A stretch of DNA of 64,000 nucleotides from Macquaria australasica (lineage: Eukaryota > Chordata > Actinopteri > Centrarchiformes > Percichthyidae). The notes under the pieces were generated by a model that had not been told where the DNA came from, did not search any database, and saw only the letters and a list, made by a program, of their open reading frames with translations. Within the stretch, counting starts at the first letter, position 1. The number at the start of each line of letters is the position of its first letter. Below, in pieces: positions 45,946-58,332 of this stretch. The stretch lies in the NCBI GenBank assembly GCA_005408345.1, contig SEMN01000012.1, positions 868,001 to 932,000 on the forward strand, read 5' to 3'. The translations under genes were made by a program, and so were the position numbers.

Positions 45946-48900
45946 ATATTATTAGGATTGTCTTGGATGTATTTAAGGCATTATTCACGCACCATTTAAA
46001 AAAAAAAGAAACACCCACACGTACACACAAACAGGTAGTAGACTGGGCTGCCACCACCAGTGTCATCACTCATGTCTGTATGTTTCAAGTTGCCGGCGAG
46101 TAGATATGTGGGAGTGAGTCATGGGTGCTGTCATGCGCCATCCTTTTCGTATCCCCCGTGTCTGGCAGGGATGACTAAGACCATTCAACTCTGTAGATGT
46201 CACCGAGTGTATGACACGCACACACACACACACACACACACACTTCAGAGCTACGAGGAAAGCCCCATGACATCGAGCAGGGTACGTTCTTGGCTCAGTA
46301 GGATATAAATAATACCTTTTTATTTAATTTCCTATTTCCATTTTTAGATTTCATCTTGAATTTGCTGAGCATTTGCTATATTAGAAGAAGAAGGGAAATT
46401 GGAATATGGAAAAAGGTGGGTGTAATAAATTCAAGATGCACGATGATTAAAAATGCATTTAACTCGATCAGTCTGCTACTTCCTGATAACATAATTATTA
46501 ATAGGGTGATCACAAACCCATATTAAGACGTTCTTATCTGTTCCATTCACTGAGGTCATTGTCTCTGATGTGTGCGCGCGCGTGTGTGTGTGTGTGTATG
46601 TGAGAAGCGGCATCATGTTTATAGCAGGAAAATCGTAATTGTGTTTCAACAAGATTGATTCAATCTGCCCTTTAGTTCGTGACATAACATTTAAATGGAA
46701 CATTTAACTCCCCCTCTTCGTGCTCTCTCATTGGAGCACTTATGCACACACACACACATGCACAACCCGTCCACACAAACTCCAAGAGCAGCAGCTGGAA
46801 CTTGTTAATTGCGAGCGCTAAATTCAAACGCTATCGTCATCTTGGTTGGCAGTGGCATAAATATTAATATATCATAAAGAGCCATAAAAAGCTCGCCTAG
46901 CCTCATTTGGATCCATATATATGCGGCTGTTAGTGTCTGTCGGGAGAAAGGGACCATCATTTATTGAAGGAGGGGTGGGTTGGGGGGGTGAAAGCAGGCC
47001 TGTCACAAAAGGAGCCCCAGCAAAGAAGACAGGAAATGACTTGCTCTCCAAAAAGAAAGAGCGAGAGAGCTGTGGAGGAGGAGGAGGAGGATGCTGGGAA
47101 ATGGAGCTAACAGCGTCGTCCAGGGGCCAAAACAAAAAAAAAAATCAAAATGTCTGATTCAGAGTGAAGTGAGGAGAGAATGTGGAAAAACATCTGCTCT
47201 CCAGGAGAAGTTTTCACCCAATCGATGCACACACTCCCTGCCTTGCTTTATCCTTTGCTCTATAGAGCCCACTTCGCACACACACACACACACACACACA
47301 CTCACGCACCTAAACACACACACTTGCCCTGTCCTTGGTACTCAGCTGTCCAGGGTGCACCAGACGGTAGAAGTGCTGTTGCGCTGCACTGCTGCGCTTG
47401 CTGTTCCTCTCTCCGCCCCGGCCTGGTGTCTGCCTGCAACTGCTGAGAGCAGAGCGGAGATGGCAGGTGTTGACAGAGTTCCACCTGAAGGGATTTTATC
47501 ACTCCCGAACGCTGCCGCTCCCCAGCTGCTCGCCGTGCTGCTTAATCAACGCGGACGTCTCAGAGTAAAGAGAAAAGAGCCGGGGAAAGTAAAACAATAG
47601 CTTGCGTGCATGAAAATGGGGAGGGGGGAAAGAGGTTTATTTGATGAAAGACAACACTGCTTCCTTCCCAAAATAAACACAAATGTAATTAGCCATCAGT
47701 AGGCTCATTAGCTGAAATGGAGATTGTAAACAACATGTCTGGCAAATTCACAAACCAGTGCATCACACTAAAACCACAAGGCTATGGCACAAGATGAAGA
47801 GTTATGTTAACTCCTGAAAAACAAGTGAATTAGTGAACAACCTTACACTCACTCATCGCTGCCGTACAGAGGTAGCGTTTGCAGCTAAACTAATTAGCCT
47901 AGCAGCAGTCACTTGCTAAGTTAATTGGCGATGGGGGAGTGGGAGGGCTGGATCATTTTAGGCAGTGTATTTGAGACAGGAGCCCGCTTCTTTGACATGT
48001 GAATAGGCTGTGGGAAATGGAGACAAATTATTGCAGCGTTTTTGATTGACTGACCGAATGAGATGGAAAGGCAGAGAGAATAGGGGGAGTGGGAGGGAGA
48101 CGGCAAAGAGAGGAGGAGGAGGAGGAGGAGGAGGAAGGAAAGGGATGGAAAGGGCAGCAGGCAGAATGACTTTAGCTTGCTGTATCAAGGTCTATTTTGT
48201 CAGCACAAACTACTCTAAAGCAATATAAATGTGTACACTTTCCCATCTTCAAAATGTCACATTTGCTGAATCACTGTTTACATCTTCCACAATTTGTCAC
48301 TTCAATCTGTTATCCAAATGTAAACAAAGTGGTAGCCCCAGCATTAAAATTCAAAACACACGACTGGAATCTGCCATCACTCTTGAATTGATTGCCCTGT
48401 CTTTTAACACAGGGACTAACTACTGTAGATAATGACTAAAGTTAAAGTGAGAATATATAACTTTTGCCCATCAGTAGCCACTGGGTAACTAAGGTTATAA
48501 ATAACTTAAACTCTTGAATTTAATTTAGATCTGTAATACATGTTATTGGTTGAAAAGGCCTAATCACACAGTTATGTTTAATTAGTAAGTAATTAGTAAG
48601 TGTAAAATGTTGATATGATATGTATAAATGTTTAACTGGGAGATTCCGACCTCTGAAACTGACTGTGACACAATCAGTGAGATTGTTTCATTAAAGAAGA
48701 AACACCACTCTATTGGTATTGATTACAAAAACATGCGGTTCACATTGTCATCTCAACTAGTGAAAGCAATGGTCAGCGTGGCTAAATGACAGGCCTGCTA
48801 CGGTTAGCTGAATTTCTTTTTTCCGATTAAAAAAGCGTGAGGAGAAATAAAAGGTTCAATAAGAGATTTGTTAGCATCTGAGCTTAACGCATCTGGGTAA

Positions 48901-49088
48901 CTGGGAACCAGATCCAAGATAAACCCAAACCTGGATTCGTTACATCCACAAGTTTCCTAACATTAGCCACCGTAAGCTACAGAGTGTAAAGAACTGAGCA
49001 ACGGTGCCTTTAATTGCTAATTAATCCAACTTTTCAATTGGAAGAGGAAGATTTTGTTATGTCTTCCATCAAAAGTAACATGGTCTCA
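45946..49088. other. Intergenic sequence with CA tracts, a GAG tract and a GC-richer block
   Basis: CA tracts lie at 46218-46243 and 47277-47301, a GTGTG run at 46571-46598 and a GGA/GAG repeat at 48111-48135. The 47340-47590 block has higher GC and several CpGs. It contains a long plus-strand frame (47091-47600) that runs through the CA tract and matches nothing known to me. Confidence 0.5.
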
Positions 49089-49478
49089 CTTAAAAGTGGC
49101 CGTAATCAATATTTTCACGTTAACAATGGATCACATAACCACTTGTATGTGAAAGGGGTCACTTGTAGTGACAAACCAAAAAACATTTCCGCAGTTCCCC
49201 TCACCTCTGCGGGGCTTTTCATCGTCTTTTAGCTCATTGTTTTCTCTTCACTGAGAGCTACCTGCACAGCACCGGGTGTTTGCAACTTGCTTGAGAAGAC
49301 GGTGGGCTATTTAGCAGCTAAAGAGCCAGATATTTCCCTCAGGAGTTGGTGGAGAAGCAAACCTGAGCTAAAAGGAGAGTGAATATTGGACTTGCGCCGT
49401 AACTGCTGGATGTGTAAATGAGCAACCGTTTGCTAACATCCCCATGTGGATAAAGAAAATCAGTTAATAGGTTTAAAG
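49089..49478 (+). repeat. Family C, copy 7 (long)
   Basis: It starts CTTAAAAGTGGCCGTAATCA and includes AACAATGGATCACATAACCA, CTTGTATGTGAAAGGGGTCA, CTTGTAGTGACAAACC, ATTTAGCAGCTAAAGAGCCA, GATATTTCCCTCAGGAGTTG and GTGAATATTGGACTT. It ends TAATAGGTTTAAAG. The middle is internally deleted relative to the 61-kb copy. Confidence 0.85.
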
Positions 49479-51594
49479 GTTGGTTTCCATCAGTATTTTC
49501 GATCATGATCGGACGAGATTTTTCCTTTATGTATCAACCTTTTAAACTATGTAGTGTAGCCAGGTAATACAGCTATTCTCTATGCAGGTGCTTATGTGGC
49601 ATGTGTATACACATAGAGAGGCCTGTTATGCAGCGTTTTGTACTTTAAAGCAGTCTTTAATGTGTACAGCACATTAGTTTAATTGATTTCTTTGGCACAC
49701 GGAGCAGTGTTGTTCGTCACAGCGAGACTTCTTTATCTTATTCCCCTGCTTCTCTTTCTCTTCACCATGGTGATTTATCTGTCCCTGGGTTAGAGGCGTC
49801 ACTGCCTTCAGAGTCGTATACTCTCCCAATCAGTCACAGCGAGGTCCAAGGCTCTCAGCTGTCTGCCAAGCTTTCTCTTAAGAAAGGCCTTGTGAGGGTG
49901 TAGATGTGTGTGTGTGTTTATATGTAAATAAGAAAAAGAGATCAAGCTTGTTTACGAGGTATAGCCAACACGAGTGTGTGTGTGTTTTGTGGACATGCTT
50001 GTATGAACAGTAATACACAGAGTAGAGTGTCAGTGTGACTTGCTTTATTGCTGAAGCAGTTTTTCTCTCCTTCCCTGTGCGGAAAGCTTGCTACGACTAA
50101 TGTGTTTATCTCATAGCACTGCTGCCAGAGAAAACCTACATCACGCAACCCAAATGCATGCTGGGACACCGACCCAAGTAGACTGCATGACAGCTAATCT
50201 CAAACACTGGCATAACACACATAAACACTCACACATGATGCTTTTACATAACAGAAAAAAAAAATTGCACCAACTTGGCATTTATCTCTTAATTAGGCTT
50301 CGGTGTGTGTGCGTGTGTGTGTATATGTGTGTGGGCCCGTTTCCCCTGCCAGCAACTCAAAAGGAATGAGCAATGAAAGAAGTGGCGAGGGATTTTCTAA
50401 TTGACAAGCTGTCTAATTCATTCTGTCTTCATGTATATGCACACCACCGTCATCACCGACGCACACAGCGAATATGCAAAAACTAATTGCCCTAGACAGA
50501 ATAGTTCTGGAATTCTGTTATAATATCTTTAGAAAACCTAATGAGTGTGGCCCTGTCATTGCTGGGCTCCAGTCTCTTTGTTCCTGTTTTTTATGCTCAT
50601 AGTAGCATTCAGAAATAATGACACGCACACACACTCACACATGTGCTCACAGATAAATGGGAGCCGAATAATGTGGGTGCAGCGGAAGCACGGGTGCCAT
50701 TCTGTTGAGAGGTGTTTTGAAGCACAAGAGACAGAGGGAGAAAATAGGGCTAATTTAAATTGCCAGATGTGATTGGGTTCTATTGTGTGGTCTGGGTTTG
50801 CTAATGGGTGGCAGTCAAAGGAAAAGCAGGAGGAAGGATAAGAGTGAGGGAGCGAGGCGGAGAGAAAACGGGCGAGAAGCCTTGATGTGCAGAGCTTATT
50901 AGGGCAGGGCTGCTGAATTGGACTTGATCACTGGGGATTCTTGGGCAAAGCCAATATATCAGCACACGCTCTCGCTGAAATACTGCAACGTGACTTTTCT
51001 TTGTAAACAGTACACAAACACGCACGCATACATTCACAAAACGACATACGTACTCTCACGAGGATATATATATATATATATACAGTTCCCACACACATTT
51101 AATACAGATAATCACACATGCATCCGCTCAGTCAGAAGATTGCATGGTTTCCCCTTGAACTCAAGGCAGTGAGATCATAAACTCGGGGATACTGAGAGGA
51201 TGTGTGGGCGGGGGACGCAACTAGGCTCTAAATTGGCCCAGCAGAGCCCAGCAGAGCCCAGCACTCCATCTCTGCTTACTGAGCTGAGACAGAGTGTATG
51301 CACAGCTGTCATTTGGCACAATATGTCACACCAACTGGCATCCAATCGAATTGTGTTGCTTTGTTTTAGATGAACCCATAACCTTCCAAGCTCTTTTCAC
51401 ACTATTTTCATTGACAGGAATTTGTAGTTAAAGAGGTACTGCACACTCAACACGCCATCTACTGTTTTAAACTGTTTGACTGACACTGATTAGAGTCTTT
51501 TTTTTAATATACATTTCATGACGTAGATAAGTCCCAACAGGTTGACTCTGTCAGCATTGGCCTTGCAAGGTTCAGAGCTGATACTAGAATTATG
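49479..51594. other. Intergenic sequence
   Basis: Short GT runs lie at 49901-49920, 49972-49988 and 50303-50334. A TA tract is at 51064-51082, and three tandem copies of GCCCAGCAGA lie at about 51237-51263. No gene recognised. Confidence 0.55.
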
Positions 51595-51880
51595 ATTTTT
51601 ATGTATAGGTAAATTAATTAACACTCCTTACTGAGGTTTACCACCTTAGTTGAGTGTGTTCGCATGCTAACATTTGCTAATTAGCACTAAACACAAAAAG
51701 CAACTGGGGCTAATGGGAATTTCATTAGGTATTGGACAATTAAAATTTTGACCTGATTATGGCACTAAACAAAAACTCAGAGAACAACCAAACACAGTAG
51801 GATTCATCCTCTGGGGATCATAAATGTCTGTACAAAGTTTCATGGCAATCCATCCTTGAGTTGTTGCAATATGGGGATCA
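51595..51880 (+). repeat. Dispersed repeat family A, copy 6 (partial)
   Basis: TTTACCACCTTAGTTGAGTG, GCATGCTAACATTTGCTAAT, TAGCACTAAACACAAAAAGC, AATTTTGACCTGATTATGGC, TAGGATTCATCCTCTGGGGA and TTTCATGGCAATCCATCC are in family order. Only one of the two internal subunits is present. Confidence 0.8.
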
Positions 51881-52760
51881 AATGGCTCTGACTGTAAAAA
51901 CTACCATAGCAACACACACTAGCCACCTTCCAGAGAGAAAGAGGCAAACAGGGAAGCTCTCAAAGCCCTCTGCACCACAGCAGACATGAACTACTGTTTT
52001 GATGGTGATGTTTTAACATCCATTAGCTGCATCACCTTGATGACTGTAATGAATCAATCAGCTGTTAGGTGACAGCGGAGCTGAAAAACAGTCTGCCGTC
52101 CAAATGAGAGACACGGGGTGCTGTTGATGAGCAGGACGTAAGGAGAAGATCTCATTTTCTCTCTCATTCACTCCCTCTCCCTTTTATGTGTCCAACAAAG
52201 CATCCTTTAATCACTTTGACTTTGAACACAAGCCCCTAATGGCTCCCATGGGGTTGGGTACGGCAGCTATCTTGACAAATTCCTTCTGTCCGGGATGGAA
52301 AGTGATATAATTTCAATAGAAATCCTTTTGCTCAGATATCGCACGTGCGGTGATGGAAGAATGATGAAAAGCTGCATCGTGGGAAAAAATTAAGAGGATG
52401 AGAAAAGCAAGAGTCTTACAGACAGAACGTGACGTGCAGCGTGTAAGCATGGCATGGTATTGCAGTTCCCAGCACACATTTCATATAAACCTTGACTAGT
52501 GAGTGAAGGATAGCCGTGCCAGATTGTAATAATTAATTGTATTAATGACCGCAGTACTTTAAATCTGCTTGAAGCTGCTTTAGCTTATTTCATTATTTAA
52601 TGCTAAACATTTCCAGGAAAAACAATAGCAATGGTCAACACTGGCTTCTTTAAACCATGATAATGACCTTTCCCTAACCTCAACCAAGTAGTTTTTTAAC
52701 CATGACCATATGTTTTCCAAATCTTGACCAAGTAGACTTAGTTGCCTAAACTTAACTAAA
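51881..52760. other. Intergenic sequence
   Basis: No gene or repeat recognised. It is unique-looking sequence of mixed composition. Confidence 0.5.
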
Positions 52761-53055
52761 CCTTAAACCTGCAATAAATGATTTTTTTTTGGCCACTTGG
52801 GGGCAGCAGAAAAAAGCTTTAAACACGACAGTAGCATATTATCAGCTTTTGAGTTGATATAGCAAACGTGTTAGCTAACTCTGAGCAACATCAGCATTCA
52901 TTTGGAGTCGTGTCTCTGGCCACCTGGTGGAAGTAAGTCCAATATTCGCTCTCTTTTAGCTCTTTTAGCTCTGACAACGAGTGACCCTGTTCACATACAA
53001 GTAGTCATGTGATCCATTGTTAGTATAAAAATATGAATTACAGCTGCTTTAAACA
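52761..53055 (-). repeat. Family C, copy 8 (both ends, middle deleted)
   Basis: The plus strand begins CCTTAAACCTGCAATAAATG, then GGCCACTTGGGGGCAGCAGA, GCATTCATTTGGAGTCGTGT, GGCCACCTGGTGGAAGTAAG and CAATATTCGCTCTCTTTTAG. It finishes ATTACAGCTGCTTTAAA. Both termini are preserved, and about 200 bp of the family's middle are missing. Confidence 0.85.
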
Positions 53056-55762
53056 TAGAAGTGGCAGATCTCAAAATGCTCATATGGGTCTTTTTGGAAG
53101 GCAAACATCCTGTTTTGTCATCACCACATGGTGCGTCCTATCGCCGACCTTATGAATCTTGTTCATTATGTTCATGATGAATAGGACTTGTGACAATACC
53201 AAATTAGTTTTCATTGTTCTAATTCACATCCCTCCACAATAATCTACATCTCAGCAAAGACTAAATCTAGAGGTAAACAGAATTGACACCGTGCTGTTTC
53301 AATGATTTTGGAAAGTTAAATCAATATCTTACACACACAGACAAGTTGAGCAAGAAATCAGGACATCAAGACTTTAATTGATGGCTACCACATTGATATG
53401 AAACGAGTGACTAATGCAGTTTTTGTTTGAGATGTTGCATCATTATTAGCCGGTCTTCCAGCTGTGAACTAAAAATGTCTCCACTTCCTGTTAAAATCAC
53501 AGTGGGTGGGTGCTGCCATACAGTCCTGGGAGTTGTACTGATACTTACTGTGAATGGAGCAGCTCAAAGATCATCATCACAGTATGTTTGTCCGCTGCAC
53601 ACATCCATTAAAGTACAACTAAGCTGTCCAAATTTTGAGCTTAAGCCAATGTGAGTTGGATTTTTTTCCCCCACAAAATCCCAATTGTTAAAATACAATA
53701 AGTGACACAAGAGGAAATAAGAAACAACAGGACAATTCCTCACTCCTTACTCATGAGTCTCTGTGAGCGGTGGACCTCAACATTTATACAAATATGTTTT
53801 TGTACTCATTTTTCAATTGAAGACTGTTGCTTCCGAGAGAACCATATGTTTTCATTTCAACTATTTCATGAGGTGTCATTAAAAAAAAAAAAAAAAAGTA
53901 AAAATCTGACTGGAAAAAAACCCAAAACCCTACATGCATACAACTGAACACAAACATATATACGCGTCACATGCACACATCTGTTTCGACACACCCTCGC
54001 TCTGCCAGAGATGTCAGTCCCTTGATACAGCTGCCACCACACTACAGGGTGCTGCCTCTGACAAGTGCCAATCTGACTTGTTTACACTTGTTAATTGCTT
54101 AAAGGCACTTCCTCTGGACGCGGTGCACACATCACAGCAGACTATGATTAGATGGTCCTTGTTTGTGCTGCTGGAGAAAACACACAGTTCAGAAGCAAGA
54201 ACAAGGCACTGCAGAGCTCGCTAATTACGCCTGTTTGTGAATTCATGCAATGGACGTTTGCCCCTAAACCCCAGGCATGCATGTGAGAGACATGCATGGA
54301 CAGCTGGGACGTCCGTGAATTTCCACCATGGCAAACAAGGCCGAAATAATTATACTGCTTTTTTCTACTTTGTCATGCCAGTGACGTTATTTATTCGTCA
54401 TTTGTTCTGGTTAATTAAAGGAATTGGAGTACTGAGAGTGAGAATCTAGTTTAAAAATCAAGTGAACAGAACAACACATTTGGGCAGGATCCATCACTTG
54501 GTGCTGGCCTGGCTTGTTAGCATTCCTGTTTGCCAGCATCCTCAAGGGAAATACTTCCACTGTGAGCCATGAGGCCTAGCTGTCATCACAAATATAGTCT
54601 GAGAAGGCCCCTGGGCTTTGTTAAACTCACATTATTTTCCCCAAATGATGTTCAGACAGTATAAAATGTCATTCACAGCCCTGTGGGGGAAGGTAAATGG
54701 TGCGTCATAGCTTAAATATTTGAAATGATTAATAAACAGCTATTGGCATAACTGCAGTGATGTTTTTCTATGCTCATGTCATCAACCTACTGCACTGCAT
54801 GTAGCATCATCAATCTAGGTAAAATGTAATGATGTATAATGGAGACCAAAGGAGTGAATTGGCCAATTATGAACAAGGATAATCATGTGGGGATGCTAGA
54901 ATGAAGGTCAACTCTGTTATTTTGTCAGGCTGTAATATTTCACTGTCCTGTCTGTTATTGAATGTCTGACGAGCTCAGTTTCAATTCAGCTAATTCAGGA
55001 ATGAATTGCTGCCCAGTAGTTGTGTTAATTACTTCTTGAACTGTTTTCCAGCCAACTTAATGTTCTCCAATCATGCAACACACAGCACAATGTTGTGGCT
55101 AATAGCGCAATGCCTCATTGACTGTTTGCTAATCTGCTCATATGAGAAACCATTGGACAAGCAATTTGTTCAACTGGAGGAATTAAGTCAGAGATTAAGC
55201 TCTGCAAATGTGTGGGAGCTTGCTTTCTCCGAGTTCCACCATCCACAGTGTTAATTAGCATCCCGGGCCATTCATGCTAGTGGCTAAAAGCTAAATTAGC
55301 CCAAGAATGTGAAACAATAATTTAATGCTGATGAGTTTTCTTCATTATTCCTGTGAAACCAATAATACTGTGCTAGATCCCTGTAGGAGGAGAGATTAAG
55401 AAGTGGTTGAATCGTGAGCAAAAAACATTCCTGACAGACAATCCTTGTCTGATCAAAGACGAACGTGGCTTTAATGGCTCCAAAATGAGGGTTTTTGCTA
55501 GCTTTAATTTAGCTTGGATGTCAAGAGGAACATGGCAGTAGAAATGGTAGAAAATGGCAGGAATAAAGGAGCAATTTGGACACATTAGCACGCCACCTAA
55601 TGTAAAGCAAACCCACATTTACAGCATTAAAAGAGCCGTTATTTCATGTGGGTGGACTGCATGTGGGCAGAAATAAAATATGTGCCTCGTCATCAAAAAA
55701 AAGTATGGTAGCGCCTTAGGGTGTCATTAAAAATCCTAAATGATGTGCTAATCTGAGGGGCG

Positions 55763-55763
<1 letters not shown>
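53056..55763. other. Intergenic sequence
   Basis: An A17 run lies at 53881-53897. No gene recognised. Short open frames at 53427-54449 have no recognisable domains. Confidence 0.5.
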
Positions 55764-55797
<34 letters not shown>

Positions 55798-55806
55798 GGG
55801 GGGGGG
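55764..55806. repeat. (TG)15 followed by G12
   Basis: A pure TG tract (55764-55794) runs straight into twelve G residues (55795-55806). This combination can adopt Z-DNA and G-quadruplex-like structures and is prone to assembly error. Confidence 0.95.
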
Positions 55807-57517
55807 TCGTCCGAATTGAGATGCAAAGCTGCGACGGAAAGCGCCTATTTTCCTCTCCGGATGACGCTGGAGCTTTCCTGTTTGACACAGGATTAATAAC
55901 AACAATACAGAGATTTATTTGCTTGCGTAAAAGCTCTTGCTTCCTCTCTCTCTCTCCTGCTCTCTTCAGTGGTTTTAATATTTGACTAATTTCCTGCACA
56001 CTACCACAGTGTTCAGGCAGAGGCAGAAGATAGGAAGAATACTAGGAGTGCATGTTATAACCTTTTTTGAAGTCTTTCTTTGTCTCAAGGTCCTTTGATG
56101 TTGGGGTGTTGTGCGTAAAAATGGTCTCCGCTTGAAATGCACAGAAAAACCCCGTCAAACATGTGAAATAAACGTCTCTCCGACAGCGAATGAAATCTCA
56201 TTGAGGTGCATCCTTGTGGACTAATAAAACAGCACTCAGTGAGGCAGTGCTGGCTTTCTTGAAGCTTTTAAGAGCCGGCCACCATCTCTTCTGTTTTGCC
56301 TATGCACAACTTAATCGAATTTGTCGAAGAAAACAACAGATGAAAGCTTGTCTGAGGCATTTCCTTTGTGTGTGTGCGTAGCTCTGCCTCTCTCTTTTTT
56401 CTGTGTGTGTGTGTGTGTGTGAGCGTGCATCCGTATCAATCCATCCAATCTCCTAGCCGACCAGCCTCTTGAGAAGTGCTGTGGTAGCTCAATTAGTAAA
56501 GCAGCCAGCAATTTACAGAGCTTTTTTTCCTTCCTTTCCCGCCTCCATTTGTTTTGTTTTCCTCTTATACTCGCACTTTTTTCAGAACAGTGAAAGCCAC
56601 AACTTGGAGTTAAATAACAGAAAATCACACATGTGCACGCACTCACACATGCAGTACACTTTCTTTCACTCTTCCACTCACACACACACACACACACACA
56701 CACTCAAATCTTCAGATACGAACAGACACACATATCACCTTTTGGCCTGAGCCATCCACACCACTGTACTCGGTGTCTGCTCAGACTCCATGACCTGTGA
56801 AGGTGAAAGCCAGAGGAGCCAATTAGAGCACACAAAACCACCTTTCTCTCTTCTCCACATCACCCATATATCCAAGCTCACCCACTCAGCACCTTCCTGG
56901 TACCAAAAAAACATTCAGAAGAGAGGTTCTTCTGCAGAATATTTGAATTTTGTGGGCAGGATTTATTTTTTCTTTTACTTTTGACCAATCTTTCATAATA
57001 ATAGTTCATAGGTTGGGATTGGCTACAGTCCAGCAAGCTCGACAGCATTTCGACCCAGTGACACAGGACACTTCGAGTGGTGTCAGTGGTGGCTAATCGG
57101 TTCTGTGGAGACAATTTTCGGGTGTAATTAGTCTTGAGTGCTTGCCGGGGGAGCTCAGGTGGAACTGTTGACACCTGGTCCACAGTTATTGTGTAATGTC
57201 ACTCTGTTGTACAAAGCCATCGACAGGTGTCAAAATGGACCTGAGTCTTGGTCTTTGCAATTACCTCTCAGGTTGTTGAAGGTGATCCGAGATATTTCAA
57301 CTTTTTCTCTACTTTTTTACTTTTCTACTTCTACTTTTGCGACAGCTGGCACAACACAGCAATTTGTGGTTGACTCAGTGAGTTCAATGCATTAATGATG
57401 CTGACTACAGGACGTAGTCATGTGATTGTATGGCATTTGCATCCTGCATGACCTGTGAACATACTGTGTCATCCTACACAATAAGTTATAGGTGTGTATT
57501 GCTAAATTGACAAAAAC
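55807..57517. other. Intergenic sequence with (GT)10 and (CA)12 tracts
   Basis: A GT run lies at 56402-56421 and a CA run at 56679-56703. A tRNA-like phrase at 56482-56500 has no partner box B. No gene recognised. Confidence 0.5.
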
Positions 57518-57522
57518 AAAAG
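57518..57522. other. Target-site duplication, left copy
   Basis: AAAAG immediately before the LTR's TG. It is identical to the five bases after its terminal CA. Confidence 0.75.
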
Positions 57523-57877
57523 TGTGGTGGTGGGGCGTGGTTGGAGCGTGGCTGCAGAGAGGGAGAAGTGGGGGAGTGGCTCTGGAGCTCGGGGCGGGTC
57601 GCCCGGGGAGGCACAGGTGCAGCGCATCAGGGGTTGATGTGTGTGCTTCTTAAGCAGTAGCAGCCCTGAGGACGGGAGTGCAGTTGGCCTGGATGAACGA
57701 CACGACGACACGCCGGACAGAGGACCACAGCCGTGGGAGTGCGCGGGTGGAGCGAGAGAGAGAGCCCGGGCAGATAAGCGTGATTAAAGAAACCTACGGG
57801 TTATACCCGAGAACAGTGTGTGTGTGTGTGTGTCTCTGTTGGCGGGCCCAGGGGAGGGTAGCAGTGGGTACGCTACA
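57523..57877 (+). mobile_element. Solo LTR of an LTR retrotransposon, 355 bp
   Basis: A GC-rich block unlike its neighbours begins TGTGGTGGTGGGGCGTGG and ends GTGGGTACGCTACA, so it has TG...CA termini. It is flanked on both sides by the same five bases, AAAAG (57518-57522 and 57878-57882), as expected for an integrase-made target-site duplication. An ATTAAA polyadenylation-like word lies at 57783-57788. No internal gag-pol sequence or second LTR is present, so recombination between LTRs has removed the body. The family (probably Ty3/gypsy-like, by length and style) is a guess. The orientation is inferred from the polyadenylation-like word. Confidence 0.8.
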
Positions 57878-57882
57878 AAAAG
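57878..57882. other. Target-site duplication, right copy
   Basis: AAAAG directly after the LTR's terminal CA. The same bases form part of the left end of fold-back family B copy 5. Confidence 0.75.
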
Positions 57883-58332
57883 TAGTTTGACATTTTGGGA
57901 AATATGCTTATTCGCTTTCTTGCCGAGAGTTAGATGAGAAGATCAATGCCACTCTCATGTTTATACAGTAAATATGGAGCTACAGCCAGTAGCTGGTTAA
58001 CCTAGCTTTACATAAAGACTGGAAATAGGGATACAGCTAGCCTAGCTGCGTCCAAAAGTACAAAACCCACCAACCAGCACCTCTAAAGCTCACTTATTAA
58101 CACGTTAACTCGTTTGTTAAATGCGGAAAAAAAATTGAAGTGTAAAAACGACACAGGTTACAGGTGCATGGCTGTACAGAGCCATGCTAGCTGTTTCCCC
58201 TTGTTTTCAGTCTTTATGCTAAGCTAAGCTAACCGACTTCTGGCTTCAGCTTCATATTTAACGAACAGATGTGAGAGTGGTATCGATTTTCTCAGCTAAT
58301 TCTCAGCAAGAAAGTAAATAAATAGAAAGTAT
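57878..58332 (+). repeat. Fold-back family B, copy 5 (nearly full length)
   Basis: The left end AAAAGTAGTTTGACATTTTG is followed by GAGAGTTAGATGAGAAGATC, GCCACTCTCATG, ATGGAGCTACAGCCAGTAGC, ATAAAGACTGGAAATAGG and ACAGCTAGCCTAGCTG. After a central part (58060-58175), the right half (CCATGCTAGCTGTTTCCCCT to CAGCAAGAAAGTAAATAAAT) is the inverted form of the left over about 150 bp. The terminal bases of the right end are eroded. A transcript of this copy would fold into a long hairpin. Confidence 0.85.

Noticed and set aside
47091..47600. 169-codon plus-strand open frame in the GC-richer block
   Set aside because: It reads through a CA microsatellite and begins in an A-rich, Lys-rich stretch. 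The peptide matches nothing known to me, and length alone is explained by higher GC.
56482..56520. tRNA-like phrase (GGTAGCTCAATTAGTAAAGC)
   Set aside because: It resembles a box A, but no box B, anticodon arm or acceptor stem could be paired, so it is not a tRNA gene and is too weak for a SINE call.
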